Part shown: one piece after another, positions 1-9,908 of the stretch
Numbering within the stretch: the stretch's first letter is position 1
Layout: every line of letters begins with the position of its first letter
Source: Mercurialis annua
Lineage: Eukaryota > Streptophyta > Magnoliopsida > Malpighiales > Euphorbiaceae
Assembly: GCF_937616625.2 (NCBI RefSeq)
Contig: NC_065570.1
Location: 53,993,665-54,057,664, forward strand
Reading direction: 5' to 3'
DNA: 64,000 bases
The notes under the pieces: generated by a model
What the model was told of the DNA's origin: nothing
What the model saw: the letters and a program-made list of their open reading frames with translations, nothing else
The model's database searches: none
Program-made: the position numbers and the translations under genes

Positions 1-3000
1 CAGCTTCCTCCTTCTCGCCCTTCTTTATCACAGGCCGACTTCTCGGCCATGAGGGGCGAAATAGCGCAAGAGAACAAGCAAATGTTCGACGGTGCTATGC
101 ATCAGATGTCCGAAGTGATGAGGAACATCATGGCCGACCAAACGTCGGTCCAGAGGCAGATCCAAGGGAACTTAGATGGCCTCAACAAGGCAATGGAGAA
201 CCTAGGGCGATTATTCTCTGGGCAATCCGCGGCCGATCAAGGGTACAGAAGGGCCGAACAGAACCAAACACCGAGCCGTTTTGGTCAACCAGGTGGTTCG
301 GCCGAACAACAACCCAACAAGATGGGGTATACATATGGTTCCGTTAAGCTCTTAAAAAGGAACGAGGCCGAGTTCTCAGGAAGGGCCGATCATCCGGGAG
401 CAAGCTCGTCCAACCCACAAGGCGAGGCTAGACCACAAGGGGAAGCTACTGGAGCCAACACCCAGGAGCCCAACACGGGCGAGCGATCGTACTCCGAGGG
501 AGGCGATCCAAGTATATACAATCAAGGGCAACTCGTGGACATGCTAGAAAGGCTCGGAGTGGACCTTCGACCTATGCCTCGCCCATCGTACATGAAACCG
601 TATCCAGACTGGATCGACAAGTTATATCCTTTCCCAAGGGGGTATAAAGTGCCAGAGTTCAACTTGTTTTCGGGCGAGGAGAAGGGCCAGTCGACGGTTG
701 AACATGTCGCCCGGTTTTCAGCCCAATGCGGCGAAGCAGCCGCTCACGATTTCTGGAAGCTCCGGCTTTTCGCCAGCTCTTTGACGAAAATGGCGTTCAC
801 GTGGTACTCTAGATTGTCGCCCAATTCGGTGGACACATGGAAGAATCTCGAAATCCTCTTCCATGAAGAGTTTTACAGAGCACCACCTGATGTCACCCTA
901 GCTGACCTCGCCCGAATCTCACAGCTACCGAGTGAGTCGGCAGAGAAGTATATCGGCCGATTTAGAAATCTCAGGACTAGGTGCTCCACCAAAATGTCAG
1001 AGGCCGATTGCGTACCTATGGTGGTAAGAGGGATGAGTTTCGCCATGAGGGAACACTTCGAGGGCCACAGGTTTCGTGACTTGTTCGAGCTAACGAACAG
1101 GGTGACGAGCTACGAAAGACTCCTCCAGGAAAAAGAACAGAGGAGAGGCGCATCTAAAGGGACCTATTACAAAGACCAGCTTGACGTGGCCGTGGTGTCC
1201 GATAGCGAAGACAGTGGTTCCGAGGATGAAGTCAACATGGCCGAATATTTGGGAACGAAACCCCTGGAATGTTCGGCCTTGCGAAAGCCTGGCTTTGTTA
1301 AAAGGAATAAGACCGCAGTAGTACAAAAAGAGTATTCATTCGACCTGACTAAGGCCGACGACATATTCGATGCCCTGTTAAAGGATGGGCAGATTGCCCT
1401 AAGCGAAGGTCATACGATCCCACCGTCGGAAGAGCTAGTCGGTAAGGATTATTGCAAGTACCATAATTCCTGGAGGCACAGCACGAACAACTGCGTAGAC
1501 TTCAGAAACGTGGTTCAGAAGGCGATTAACGAAGGGAAACTCTTGTTCACAACAAAGAAAGAGGCCGATGCCAAATACGTGTCTATCAACACAGTTCGGC
1601 CTCACTTTGATAGCTACCTAGAGCAAGGGCAGATACGGAGTAAGTGGAATCCAAGAAGACCCAAGCCGAGAGTAGAGACCGACGGTTCTAAGTGGCGAGG
1701 AGAAAAAAGGCAACCTCAGCAACAGAAGAGGAAGCGATATAACTCGCCTGCTGCAGATATGACGTGCCCATCATGCAGTACGTGTTTTAAAGTCAAGGGA
1801 AGCGATAACACGAGGAAGCATCCCAAGACCTTTAAACCAAAATCGCCCACAGAACAGTGGCAGAGGCATGAGCCGCAACGGAGGCCTGCCACTAATGTCT
1901 TCAAGAGGATATTTCGGCCAACGGAGGAGACCCCTCGTATGACGAAAACCCAGAAGAGGCGAATGCAAAGGCTGCGACAAGAGTCGCGGGCGAATCACGG
2001 GGCAGATTCGGCTCTCAGAGAGCAACACGGAAGTAGGCCAATAACCAAGAGACTGGGGGCAAGGAACCAGGCCGACGCGGACGCTAAATCACCTGATAGG
2101 CGAAATGCCAAGGTAAGGAAGGTATGGATGCCGAAGATCGAAAAACAAACGGCCGATGTGTCTGCTGCGGCGGTAGTTCACAAGGATGATGAAGATTCCA
2201 GCGGCCGACCGTCCTACAAGGACGTACTGGTATCGCACCACGATGGCCAGCTTAAAGCGAGATTGCCCAAAGAACGCGAAGTCGTAGTCTCGCACAAGAA
2301 GGGTGTGTTGAAAGCATGGGTCCCGGTGATAAGGGACGAATACGGAGTGAAAGTGGTCACGCTCCCCAACTCCCACAGAAGTAAGCCGGGACAAAAGGCA
2401 ACGTTGGAAGGCGATGTAATCGTACCGGAAGGAGATAGCGCCGACGATACCGCGGTAGTATCTCTTAGCAAACCTCCAGCGAGGATGACTAGGCACATTC
2501 GGCCGCTGTATATTAAGGCCGATTTGAATGGGGTATCGATTAACAGAGTCCTCATCGACAACGGGGCTGGCGTCAACATACTGCCGGCGAAGATGCTCAA
2601 AAAACTGGGTATAACACGGGATCAGCTGGACCCGACCGACGTTTACATGACTGACTTCGCAGGGGGCGAGACGCCGGCCGAGGGGTACATCACCCTCAGA
2701 ATCAAGGTAGGGCGAGTGGAAACCGAAGAAGGGTTTTTCGTGGTCAACGCCCGGAGCAACTACAACATTTTACTCGGCCGCGATTGGATACACTCTAACA
2801 TGTGTATACCATCGACCATGCATCAAATGCTCTTTATATGGCGAGATGACGGCGGGGCAGAAGTTGTTCAGGGCGATCCCAACCCCTTCGGCGAGGACCA
2901 CAATGTGCTTGAAGCACGGTTATATGATGAGGAAGTGCGCAACATACAATCCCTCAGTTCAAAAGGAGAGACGAACGTCCCTCGCCTGCGTGTTAACACA

Positions 3001-3066
3001 GATCGGCCAGTATCAGTGACCCTTGGGGGCAAAGGCCGATCCACCATCCTCAGAGATTCAAAATGA
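1..3066 (+). CDS. gag-protease polyprotein of Tat-like gypsy element (5' partial)
   Basis: The frame is open from base 1, so the true start lies upstream; the first ATG inside is at 49. It should encode the capsid/nucleocapsid protein and the aspartic protease that processes it. Counting from the ATG at 49, a retrotransposon gag domain (residues about 230-340) contains the WYSRL core and a downstream FHEEFY motif. A Cys/His cluster near residue 470 (CKYHNSW followed by H and C) resembles the Tat nucleocapsid zinc-binding motif. A long basic Arg/Lys/Gln-rich linker follows. The retropepsin-like domain near residues 820-920 has the active-site LIDNGAG and the later ILLGRDW motif. No stop or frameshift is visible in more than 1000 codons although the pol part is ruined. 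The stop TGA overlaps the ATG of the RT frame (ATGA at 3063-3066). Confidence 0.85.
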   Translation, partial: QLPPSRPSLSQADFSAMRGEIAQENKQMFDGAMHQMSEVMRNIMADQTSVQRQIQGNLDGLNKAMENLGRLFSGQSAADQGYRRAEQNQTPSRFGQPGGSAEQQPNKMGYTYGSVKLLKRNEAEFSGRADHPGASSSNPQGEARPQGEATGANTQEPNTGERSYSEGGDPSIYNQGQLVDMLERLGVDLRPMPRPSYMKPYPDWIDKLYPFPRGYKVPEFNLFSGEEKGQSTVEHVARFSAQCGEAAAHDFWKLRLFASSLTKMAFTWYSRLSPNSVDTWKNLEILFHEEFYRAPPDVTLADLARISQLPSESAEKYIGRFRNLRTRCSTKMSEADCVPMVVRGMSFAMREHFEGHRFRDLFELTNRVTSYERLLQEKEQRRGASKGTYYKDQLDVAVVSDSEDSGSEDEVNMAEYLGTKPLECSALRKPGFVKRNKTAVVQKEYSFDLTKADDIFDALLKDGQIALSEGHTIPPSEELVGKDYCKYHNSWRHSTNNCVDFRNVVQKAINEGKLLFTTKKEADAKYVSINTVRPHFDSYLEQGQIRSKWNPRRPKPRVETDGSKWRGEKRQPQQQKRKRYNSPAADMTCPSCSTCFKVKGSDNTRKHPKTFKPKSPTEQWQRHEPQRRPATNVFKRIFRPTEETPRMTKTQKRRMQRLRQESRANHGADSALREQHGSRPITKRLGARNQADADAKSPDRRNAKVRKVWMPKIEKQTADVSAAAVVHKDDEDSSGRPSYKDVLVSHHDGQLKARLPKEREVVVSHKKGVLKAWVPVIRDEYGVKVVTLPNSHRSKPGQKATLEGDVIVPEGDSADDTAVVSLSKPPARMTRHIRPLYIKADLNGVSINRVLIDNGAGVNILPAKMLKKLGITRDQLDPTDVYMTDFAGGETPAEGYITLRIKVGRVETEEGFFVVNARSNYNILLGRDWIHSNMCIPSTMHQMLFIWRDDGGAEVVQGDPNPFGEDHNVLEARLYDEEVRNIQSLSSKGETNVPRLRVNTDRPVSVTLGGKGRSTILRDSK

Positions 3067-4420
3067 TAGCACGACATAAAAAATTGAGGGAGAAAATTAG
3101 ACAGTTAACCTCGCTGTACGATATTGATTCGGCCGAGTGCATCTATGAGGACCAGGAGCAAGACCCAACAGGATCGCTGCGGATTGGGGACATACGATTG
3201 GCAACCGGGAAGTTAGAAGATGATCCCGCCCAAGTACAGGACGATCTCTTCGAAATCAATCTGGGGACAGGTGAATCGCCTAAACCCATATACATCAACG
3301 CAGGACTGGACGAAGGATTTAGAGAGCAACTGATCGCCCTACTCATTGAGTTCCGCGACTGTTTTGCCTGGTCGTACGAGGAAATGCCGGGCCTTGATCC
3401 TGATATCGCCGAACATAAGCTTCCATTAAAGAGTGGATTTCGGCCATTTAGGCAACCTCCCCGGCGAATGTCCAGGGAAGTGGATATTCTCATACAAGAT
3501 GAGATTAAGCGGCTGGAAGATGCCAAGTTTATTCGGGAAGCCCAATACACCGAATGGCTTTCTAACATCGTACCAGTAATGAAGAAAAACGGGAAGCTAC
3601 GAGTATGCGTTGATTTTCGGAACCTAAACCTGGCCACACCCAAGGACGAATACCCAATGCCCGTGGCCGATATGCTGATTGACAGGGCAGGTGGACACAC
3701 GATACTCAGTTTCCTCGATGCTCACTCTGGGTACAACCAAGTTCCAATCAGCAAGGAGGACATCTCCAAAACGGCTTTTAGATGCCCCGGGCCGATCGGA
3801 GCGCACGAATGGGTCGTGATGCCCTTTGGCTTGAAAAACGCAGGGGCGACATATCAGAGGGCGATGAACAAGATGATCAGAGGCCTTGAATGCCTTGAGG
3901 TCTATATCGACGATGTCGTAATCAAGTCAAATACAGGCGGAGTTCATCTTGCCGATCTCCGGAAGGGTTTCGAGCGTATACGACACAATGGGTTAAAAAT
4001 GAACCCTCTGAAATGCGCGTTCGGCGTTTCGGCTGGAAACTTCTTGGGTTTCTTGGTTCACCAGCGGGGAGTAGAAATAGACAACAAAGCCAAGGCGATT
4101 ATAAATGCTGAACCACCCAAAACCAAGAAGCAGCTCCAGAGGCTCATCGGTCAAATCAATTTTTTAAACAAGAAGCAGCTCCAGAGGCTCATCGGTCAAA
4201 TCAATTTTTTAAAGATTCATAGCAAACACAGCAGGCCGACTTCGCAGCTGGAGTGTTTTGCTGAGGGGAAAAGAAACCGATGATTCGATGATTTGAAAGG
4301 TTACTTGGCGAAACCTCCGGTTATGACCCCTCCAAAGCCGAATAAGCCGTTGTTACTATACCTATCGGCGAGGACCACAATGTGCATTATTTCGTATCGG
4401 ACCAATTACGGACCGATAAT
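3063..4420 (+). pseudogene. Reverse transcriptase / RNase H relic of the gypsy element
   Basis: From the ATG at 3063 the frame reads a complete RT core: the KLRVCVDFRNLN and MPFGLKNAGATYQ motifs and the catalytic YIDD (near residue 280 of this frame). It should copy the element RNA into DNA. After the RT thumb a 45-bp unit is tandemly duplicated in frame (4125-4214). The reading frame is then lost just past the second copy, so the formal ORF ends at 4283 with unrelated residues. In another frame the sequence continues as the start of RNase H (RFIANTAGRL, then a segment ending LLLYLSA at about 4370) and about ten more RNase H-like residues. The rest of RNase H and all of integrase are gone. 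Confidence 0.85.
4125..4214 (+). repeat. In-frame 45-bp tandem duplication in RT
   Basis: Two copies of a 45-bp unit lie at 4125-4169 and 4170-4214, adding 15 residues (KKQLQRLIGQINFL plus one). They differ only at the last base as far as I can see. The near identity suggests a recent replication or reverse-transcription slip. Confidence 0.9.
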
Positions 4421-4637
4421 ATGAGAATAATCAGACATTGAAGTAATGCAAGGTGTAAATTTGCGGCTCTCTGGCCGAATAAACATTGATTACTGATAAA
4501 AAGTCAAACAAGATACGGCCACCCGACCGATCAAATGGTACTAAAATTCGGAGCCATTACAAAATGCACAAAGCAACAGAATTGTTCTGGACTTATAAAA
4601 ATTTAAAAGCTAAAAATTGTTCTGAACTTGTACAAAT

Positions 4638-7600
4638 TTAAAAATGGCGGAAACAAGCGCCCAGTTCGCTACGAACTTGATTGAACTCGGTCATCGCCGT
4701 ATCATACTTCGGCTTCATTTTTGAAAGATCTCCCTTGAGCAGATTCTGACGCTTCTTCACCTCTATCCCTTCGGCCATCTCCTTGTCCATGGAAACCTCG
4801 AGATCGCCGATGCTTTGTTGTTCAGAACGTAACTCATGCTGCATCAGAGCGATTTTCTCTTCCAGCTCCTTGACACGCGATCGGCGGCCTTGAAGGGTGG
4901 TGACAGCAGTCTTAACACTGGCCTTCAAGGAGTCCAGTTTTTCCCTTGACTCAAGCTCCCGCCGAACCAGCTCACCATGCTCAGACTGAATCAAGACCGA
5001 CTCGTTATACATCCTCTGAAAAGCCTCCAGGGAAGCCGAGAGCCTCGCTGCAGCCGAACAAGCATCTGGCGTTAAAATTTTAACAGGGGCCTCGGCCAGA
5101 GCAGCTGTCGCCTTCCTCAGCTTTTCAACGTTCTGGGGAGATTTGAAAAGCTGGATGCCTTCGTTCTTCATACGGGCCATCACGGCGAGATAACCTTCCC
5201 AGTTCGGGACTTGAACGATCATCTCAGCCACCGGCTCGGTTTCAGGAACGGGAAGAGGCTCTTCGTTGTCACTATCCGAGTCCAGAAAAGCCGCCGCCTT
5301 GGTCGCCACATCAGTGATGTGGGGTGGAGAGTCTGGAATCTGCCAAGTTCGTCCACAATAAAAATTAGCTAATAGGGGCATTGTTAAGGCAATAATAAAC
5401 GAATCCAGGGTACCTTAGTTTTTTCAGCAAGGCGTGCTGGAAGGTTAGCCAGTGAAGAGCTCAGAGGCGAATGCAGCGTGGGCAACGGAGAAAAAGTCAG
5501 CATTTGGGAGACGGTAGGAGTCTCGTCAGTTTTGGTCGAAGGCGACGGATGGACCGAACGACCTTCATCACCAGTCTGCTCATCCGCAGTTTCAGTATCG
5601 CCCCTAGACGATGAGTGCGCGCTAGAAGGTTGCGTAGGGGGAACTGCATTGGGGGATGGGTCGAACATCCGAGACCCAGATGTCTCTTTCCTCGCCTTCT
5701 TCATCTTTGGCTCTTTCTTGGACGATTTCTTGCTAGCGGGGCGTTTCGCCCTTGTTTTTTTCGGCTCGGTGGCTTCTTCGCCGTCAGTATCAAACACGTC
5801 GCCCTTGTTCCACTTCGGGACGCCCACTGAAAGAAAACATAGTTAGAAAAGCGAATTTGAGCAAATTATCAAAAGGACTCAATAAGGTTACCTGGTGTTC
5901 TATTATAACCGGTTTCGACCAGTTCGGCTATCGCTTCGGCATCAGAAGGGCACCTGATGCCTGTATAAGTCACACCTTCACTATTTACCTCAGGTTTATG
6001 TTTTTTCGCCCTTTTCTTAGGAAATTTAATGGGGTCAACGGTGGACATGTTGACTTTTGGTACTGGTGGGCTTTTATACTTAAACTTAGGGCGAATATGG
6101 GCGAGATAGAACTCATAGGAATACTTAGGCTCATAGTGTTCTTTCCAGACTTTTTTCATTTTTTCATCATATTTCAACCTAGTTTCTCGCCTATGTTTTT
6201 GCATTTTTAAGTTCATACCAGGGCGATCTAACGGGTCATACTTAAATTTATAGAAACGTTCAAACTTAGCTATTTCATAAAGGTGAAAGAGATTACCTTC
6301 GAATTGGGGGCGTTTTGGTGCCTGCAAAAGAAACAGATCGGCATGAGTAGGGTTTCGAGATAAAGGAGGTAATTGAAAATTATGAAGACTTAGTATTTCT
6401 TTGGGCGAGAGGTCGAAGAAAGACTCGATAACTGAAGCCCACCAGCTTTCATATTCTAAGGTACAGGAAGGGGAAATAGAAGGGCGAGAAATTTCAGAAA
6501 TTGGGGGGAGATAAGCCCGGTTAAGGCGGAGAATAAATTGAAGGTCAGGATAATCTTCGATTGATGGTTTATAGGTCCCGCGGTTGTTGACGGAGATTAA
6601 CAAAGGACAGGGAATTCCTTGACAATAGCCGAATTGGCGGGCGACATAGTTGGGGCAATAGGCTTCAATGCTGCTACGGTTATATTCTAAACCGGCGATA
6701 AGGTTTCGTGACTTTAGAGAACTGCCCCAGTATTGTCCCCCTAGTTTCACCCATGGATCGGCTTTAGCTTCATCTGTATCTTCACAATCCCAGGCGACGA
6801 AGAGCCATGAAGGGAGATACTTCAAGTTGAGGAGTGGGCAGAACAACGCCGAAGCTCTGACGGAGTTGGTAAAAACTTCCAACACGTCCAACACGTGAGG
6901 CAGGCGAGTACCAGCGGCGATTAATTGGTAGCCGCAAAGTTCGGCTTTGATCTGAGGGCCGACTTCAAAGAGCTCAGGGAAGTACAAGGCCAGCCACAAT
7001 TGCAACACCCACAGGGGCCCACTTGGGCATTGAAAGGTTCTCTTTTCGCCGTGAGGGGCGATTTCATTCAGGCTTCGGTACAGATGGGCAAGCATGAACT
7101 CCCCAATGTTGCATTTCCGCCCTTCAGCAAGAGCAGCGGCCAGGGTGAAGCAGTCTGTGGTCACTCTGAAGGAGGAGGTACAGAGGACGAACTTGGCTAT
7201 GAAGAAGGCGAGGAAGGCAATGTGTTCCTTCACCTCGGGCTTGTAATGTTCTTCGCCCATGAACAGTTTTATGAAGGGGCCGTAGCTTCGTTGAGCCTTT
7301 GTCAGTTTGAATGGGGGCAGTTCGGCGTCAAGATTGGGCGATATACGCTCGCCGATGATTGGAACGTTAAGAATGGCCGCCATGTCCAACAAAGTGACCG
7401 TCATCATGCCGAACTTAAAACAGAAGCAATGAACGGCGGTTGACCAGAAGAGAGAAGCGCCCATAATGTAGTGCTTCGCTATCGGCCTGCTTGCCTTGCA
7501 GAGGTTGATCATGTCGTAAAGACCTATGTCCTTCCATAGTTGGCCGAAGTGGGGTTTTAGTCTGGTGACCCATTCTTGGTATCCTTTGTGTTCGGTCGGC

Positions 7601-7848
7601 CAGTTTCGGAACATGGTGTTTACCCAGATTGAGGATTGATGAGGGAGTGAAAAGCGAGGTGGTACTTCTTCATGGAACGGGGTAGCAATATCGCACAGAT
7701 GGCTGGGCGAGACAAGAATTGGACCGACGCATTCTTGATTGTCACTAGTTTTTATTATTACCTGAAAGTCGGTATTCGGAGCTGCAGCACGGATCTCAGT
7801 GATCTTATCGGTCACTTGGGAGGCGATGGTATCGTTGGGGGCAGCCAT
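4638..7848 (-). CDS. Plant mobile domain (PMD) protein with C-terminal coiled coil, antisense gene inside the gypsy element
   Basis: I read three coding exons on the minus strand: 7848-5892, 5826-5414 and 5339-4638. The introns (5891-5827, 65 bp; 5413-5340, 74 bp) have GT-AG ends and compatible phases (1 and 0), giving 1023 residues. The N-terminal half is a plant mobile domain, the aminotransferase-like fold seen in MAIN/MAIL1 and in gypsy and Mutator elements: residues about 70-450 contain the LYDMINL, WSTAVHCFCFKFGMMTVTLLD and LNVPIIGER segments. A basic Lys/Arg-rich middle (PKKTRAKRPASKKSSKK) may hold a nuclear localisation signal. The C-terminal 200 residues are Glu/Lys-rich with heptads typical of a coiled coil. 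A further 80-bp intron lies in the 5' UTR. The gene has no stop or frameshift although the neighbouring pol is destroyed. Its biochemical role is unknown; known plant PMD proteins act in transcription and TE silencing. Confidence 0.8.
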
Positions 7849-7853
7849 GATAA

Positions 7854-8035
7854 CTGTAAATGGAGATTTCTCAGTTGGGCGAATGATTAAAAGAGGCGAA
7901 TCAGAGACGAAAGAAGCTAGGGCGAAAACTTACCAGAAGAGACTTGGTGAATTGCTCGAGGTTGCTGAGGAGAGAGAAAGCTTGATAAATGCAGAGAGAG
8001 TAGGTGAGTGAAGAAATGAGATGGTATTTTTGTTA
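7854..8035 (-). promoter_or_regulatory. 5' leader of the PMD gene with an 80-bp UTR intron
   Basis: On the minus strand a CT-rich leader runs from about 8035 towards the PMD start. It contains a good donor (CTG|GTAAGT, intron from 7933) and an acceptor (TTTACAG, ending at 7854) six bases before the ATG at 7848. The transcription start itself is not defined. The presence of a spliced leader argues that the antisense gene has its own promoter between the PMD ORF and the 3' LTR. Confidence 0.55.
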
Positions 8036-8247
8036 AATGACAAAATCAGAGGAAGCCGAAAGGTCGTGGGGCCAAAATGTGGCATCGTGGAGAACAGCTG
8101 GAGATGACGTGGCTTAAAGGGGGTACCGAAAGGTCAATAGATGCGCACCCCTTTAAGTTTTTTTTTTTTCGAATGACTTGGGCCTCAGTAGTGGGCTTGG
8201 AAGCGCTGAGAAGGGAGAACAAGCCCAAAAGATAAACATTTCAGACT

Positions 8248-8748
8248 TGTTGGGGGCATTGTTTACACCGGCCCAAATAATTACCGGATCGAACTTCATG
8301 TGGGCTTATCAGGGATTAAGGCCCAACGGAAAGCCTTTTTATTACTGCTTTTTCTGTTTTATAGGAATTTGTAGCTCATTAGGAGTGATTTTCTATTAGA
8401 GTTTTAGTCATAGTTAGATTAGGAGTCTCAATTATGAGGAGCTATAAATAGCGCAGAGCTTCATTATTTTTGGATCAACAAATCAATCAATCAAAAACCA
8501 AGCCCAGTGCTTTTTATCCCGCAATCTCCGGATTGTTTTAATTTAGGAGTAGTTTTCGGTATTAATCTCGCCTGAGTCCGTGACTCCCAGATTATTATCT
8601 TTTAGATCACGTGGTTAAGTGTTTTTAACCAAACAAGCCCTGTGAATATCTGCATAGGTTCGTTAAAGTATCAAACCTCAAACCGATCCCGATTATAAAT
8701 TCAAAGATTCGAGTCCGGAATATTTCCAGGCGAACAATATCCAACCCA
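8248..8748 (+). repeat. 3' LTR of the Tat-like gypsy element
   Basis: The LTR appears to start at TGTTGGGGGCATTG, a start common to Tat LTRs, and contains a TATA box at 8443-8450 (TATAAATA) in the plus direction. A purine-rich tract lies some 25-40 bp upstream (about 8208-8232) rather than directly abutting, so the exact start could be a little earlier. The end could be 8736 or 8748; the partner LTR needed to decide is outside the window. Confidence 0.6.
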
Positions 8749-8757
8749 TATTTGCAA

Positions 8758-9127
8758 GGATTAATTCCTAAAAAAATCACGAACTTTACACGAAGTTTCA
8801 TTTTAATCATGACCTTTAAAAGTTGCCATTTAAAGGCACGAACTTTTATTTTGTTTCAAATCTATCATTTCAGTGTATTTTTATTGACTAAATTCTTCAA
8901 TAAATCATTAATGAAACACCCAAATTATAAATCGACATTAAATCTTATTATCTTTTAGTTATAGTATATAGGATTAGGAATTTTTGGTTCGATAAAATAC
9001 ATCGGATTTTACTTTGGCGATAGATTTGAAACAAAATGAAAGTTCGTGCTTTTAAATGACAACTTTTAAAGTTCATGATTAAAATGAAACTTCATGTAAA
9101 ATTCGTGATTTTTTTAGAAATTAACTC
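8758..9127. mobile_element. MULE-type MITE, 370 bp, 9-bp target duplication
   Basis: The two ends are long inverted repeats of more than 80 bp (shared core TAAAAAAATCACGAA, then ACTTTA/ATTTTA and the AAGTTTCATTTTAATCATGA stretch). They are flanked by TATTTGCAA at 8749-8757 and TATTTGTAA at 9128-9136, a 9-bp duplication with one change. No coding capacity. The 9-bp duplication and long inverted repeats suggest a Mutator-like parent. Confidence 0.8.
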
Positions 9128-9136
9128 TATTTGTAA

Positions 9137-9444
9137 TTGGAAAGTTCATTATATTTACATACTAGTAGTGAAGACAAAGAATTGAGCAAATCCCTATTAC
9201 ATTTACATGTTGATTTGGAGTATTATTTAATTAACGAAACTGTATACCAGACAAAAAAAAGTAGCACATGAATGAATGATTAAACAAAAGCATAGATTAG
9301 TTAATTATATTTTAGTTTCTCATTAGCTTTCACCCCACACTTCACAACTCTGCTACTGCTTAGCTTCTTGCTAAATTAAGAAAAGCTTCCTCTCCACACT
9401 TGTGGTTTCCTTGAGAATCAAAAACTATAAATTAAAACGAATCA
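9137..9444. other. Upstream region of the DUF761-like gene
   Basis: A/T-rich sequence with no coding signal. It should hold the promoter of the plus-strand gene at 9477, but I cannot single out a convincing TATA box. Confidence 0.4.
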
Positions 9445-9476
9445 ATGGCTTTCTTATTTCACAAACATATCAAATC

Positions 9477-9908
9477 ATGTTTTCTTCCGCAATGGAATTG
9501 AGTGCCCAACTAGCTTCGAACTCTCTTTATATCTTCTGTCTCTGCAATTTGATCATAATCTTCATCCTCGTCGCTGCTTCAAAATCCGAAGGCTCTAATG
9601 TCGACTACGATGAAGAAAGTCAAGTTCCTACCTCAAGAATACTTACTAATTATTCATCTGCTAGTCTTGCTAATCAGTCAATAACCAGTATGCATCATTG
9701 TGAGATTCAAGTATATGAAGATGTCAGCAAAGAACTAATTGCAGCAGAAGTACAGGAACCTATTTATTTAGAGAAACCTAATGGCGATGATGACGGTGAC
9801 GATGAAGAAGAAGAAGAAGATGATGACGAATTTAGAAGGAAAATTGAAGAATTTATTGATAAAGTTAATATGAGATGGAGGGCTGAATTAAAGGGATTAG
9901 CACTGTGA
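9477..9908 (+). CDS. Small membrane-anchored acidic protein with DUF761-like C-terminus
   Basis: One exon, 143 residues, starting at the first in-frame ATG (MFSSAMELS; a second ATG at 9492 is equally possible). The frame is open upstream but has no earlier ATG. Residues about 15-35 form one hydrophobic helix (LYIFCLCNLIIIFILVAA), followed by a polar stretch, a run of Asp/Glu (about 105-118), and a terminal motif FRRKIEEFIDKVNMRWRAE. That motif matches the short C-terminal signature of plant DUF761 / cotton-fibre-type proteins. The family has no established biochemical activity; some members respond to stress or affect growth. A short upstream ORF (9445-9501) overlaps the start. The neighbours are all mobile DNA, so context gives no functional clue. 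I am fairly sure it is a real gene, less sure of the family. Confidence 0.65.
   Translation: MFSSAMELSAQLASNSLYIFCLCNLIIIFILVAASKSEGSNVDYDEESQVPTSRILTNYSSASLANQSITSMHHCEIQVYEDVSKELIAAEVQEPIYLEKPNGDDDGDDEEEEEDDDEFRRKIEEFIDKVNMRWRAELKGLAL

Larger units (their letters stand above)
1..8748 (+). mobile_element. Ty3/gypsy retrotransposon, Tat-like, 5'-truncated by window edge
   Basis: The order is gag-protease, reverse transcriptase relic, antisense plant mobile domain gene, then LTR. This matches Tat-group gypsy elements (Ogre, Grande, RIRE2 relatives), many of which carry an extra ORF between pol and the 3' LTR, sometimes in antisense. The 5' LTR and first part of gag lie outside the window. Most of RNase H and the whole integrase are missing between about 4386 and 4637, so this copy cannot move by itself. 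That 250-bp stretch holds no coding sequence I recognise. The right end is uncertain: CA dinucleotides at 8735-8736 and 8747-8748 are both possible, and a MITE with its own target duplication starts immediately after. Confidence 0.85.

Noticed and set aside
5478..5846. Plus-strand ORFs at 5478-5846, 5615-5830 and 5752-6210
   Set aside because: They are shadows of the antisense PMD gene, whose frames continue across the region and join by in-phase introns.
6668..7443. Plus-strand ORFs at 6668-6898 and 6925-7443
   Set aside because: Opposite-strand shadows of the PMD coding exon; no domain.
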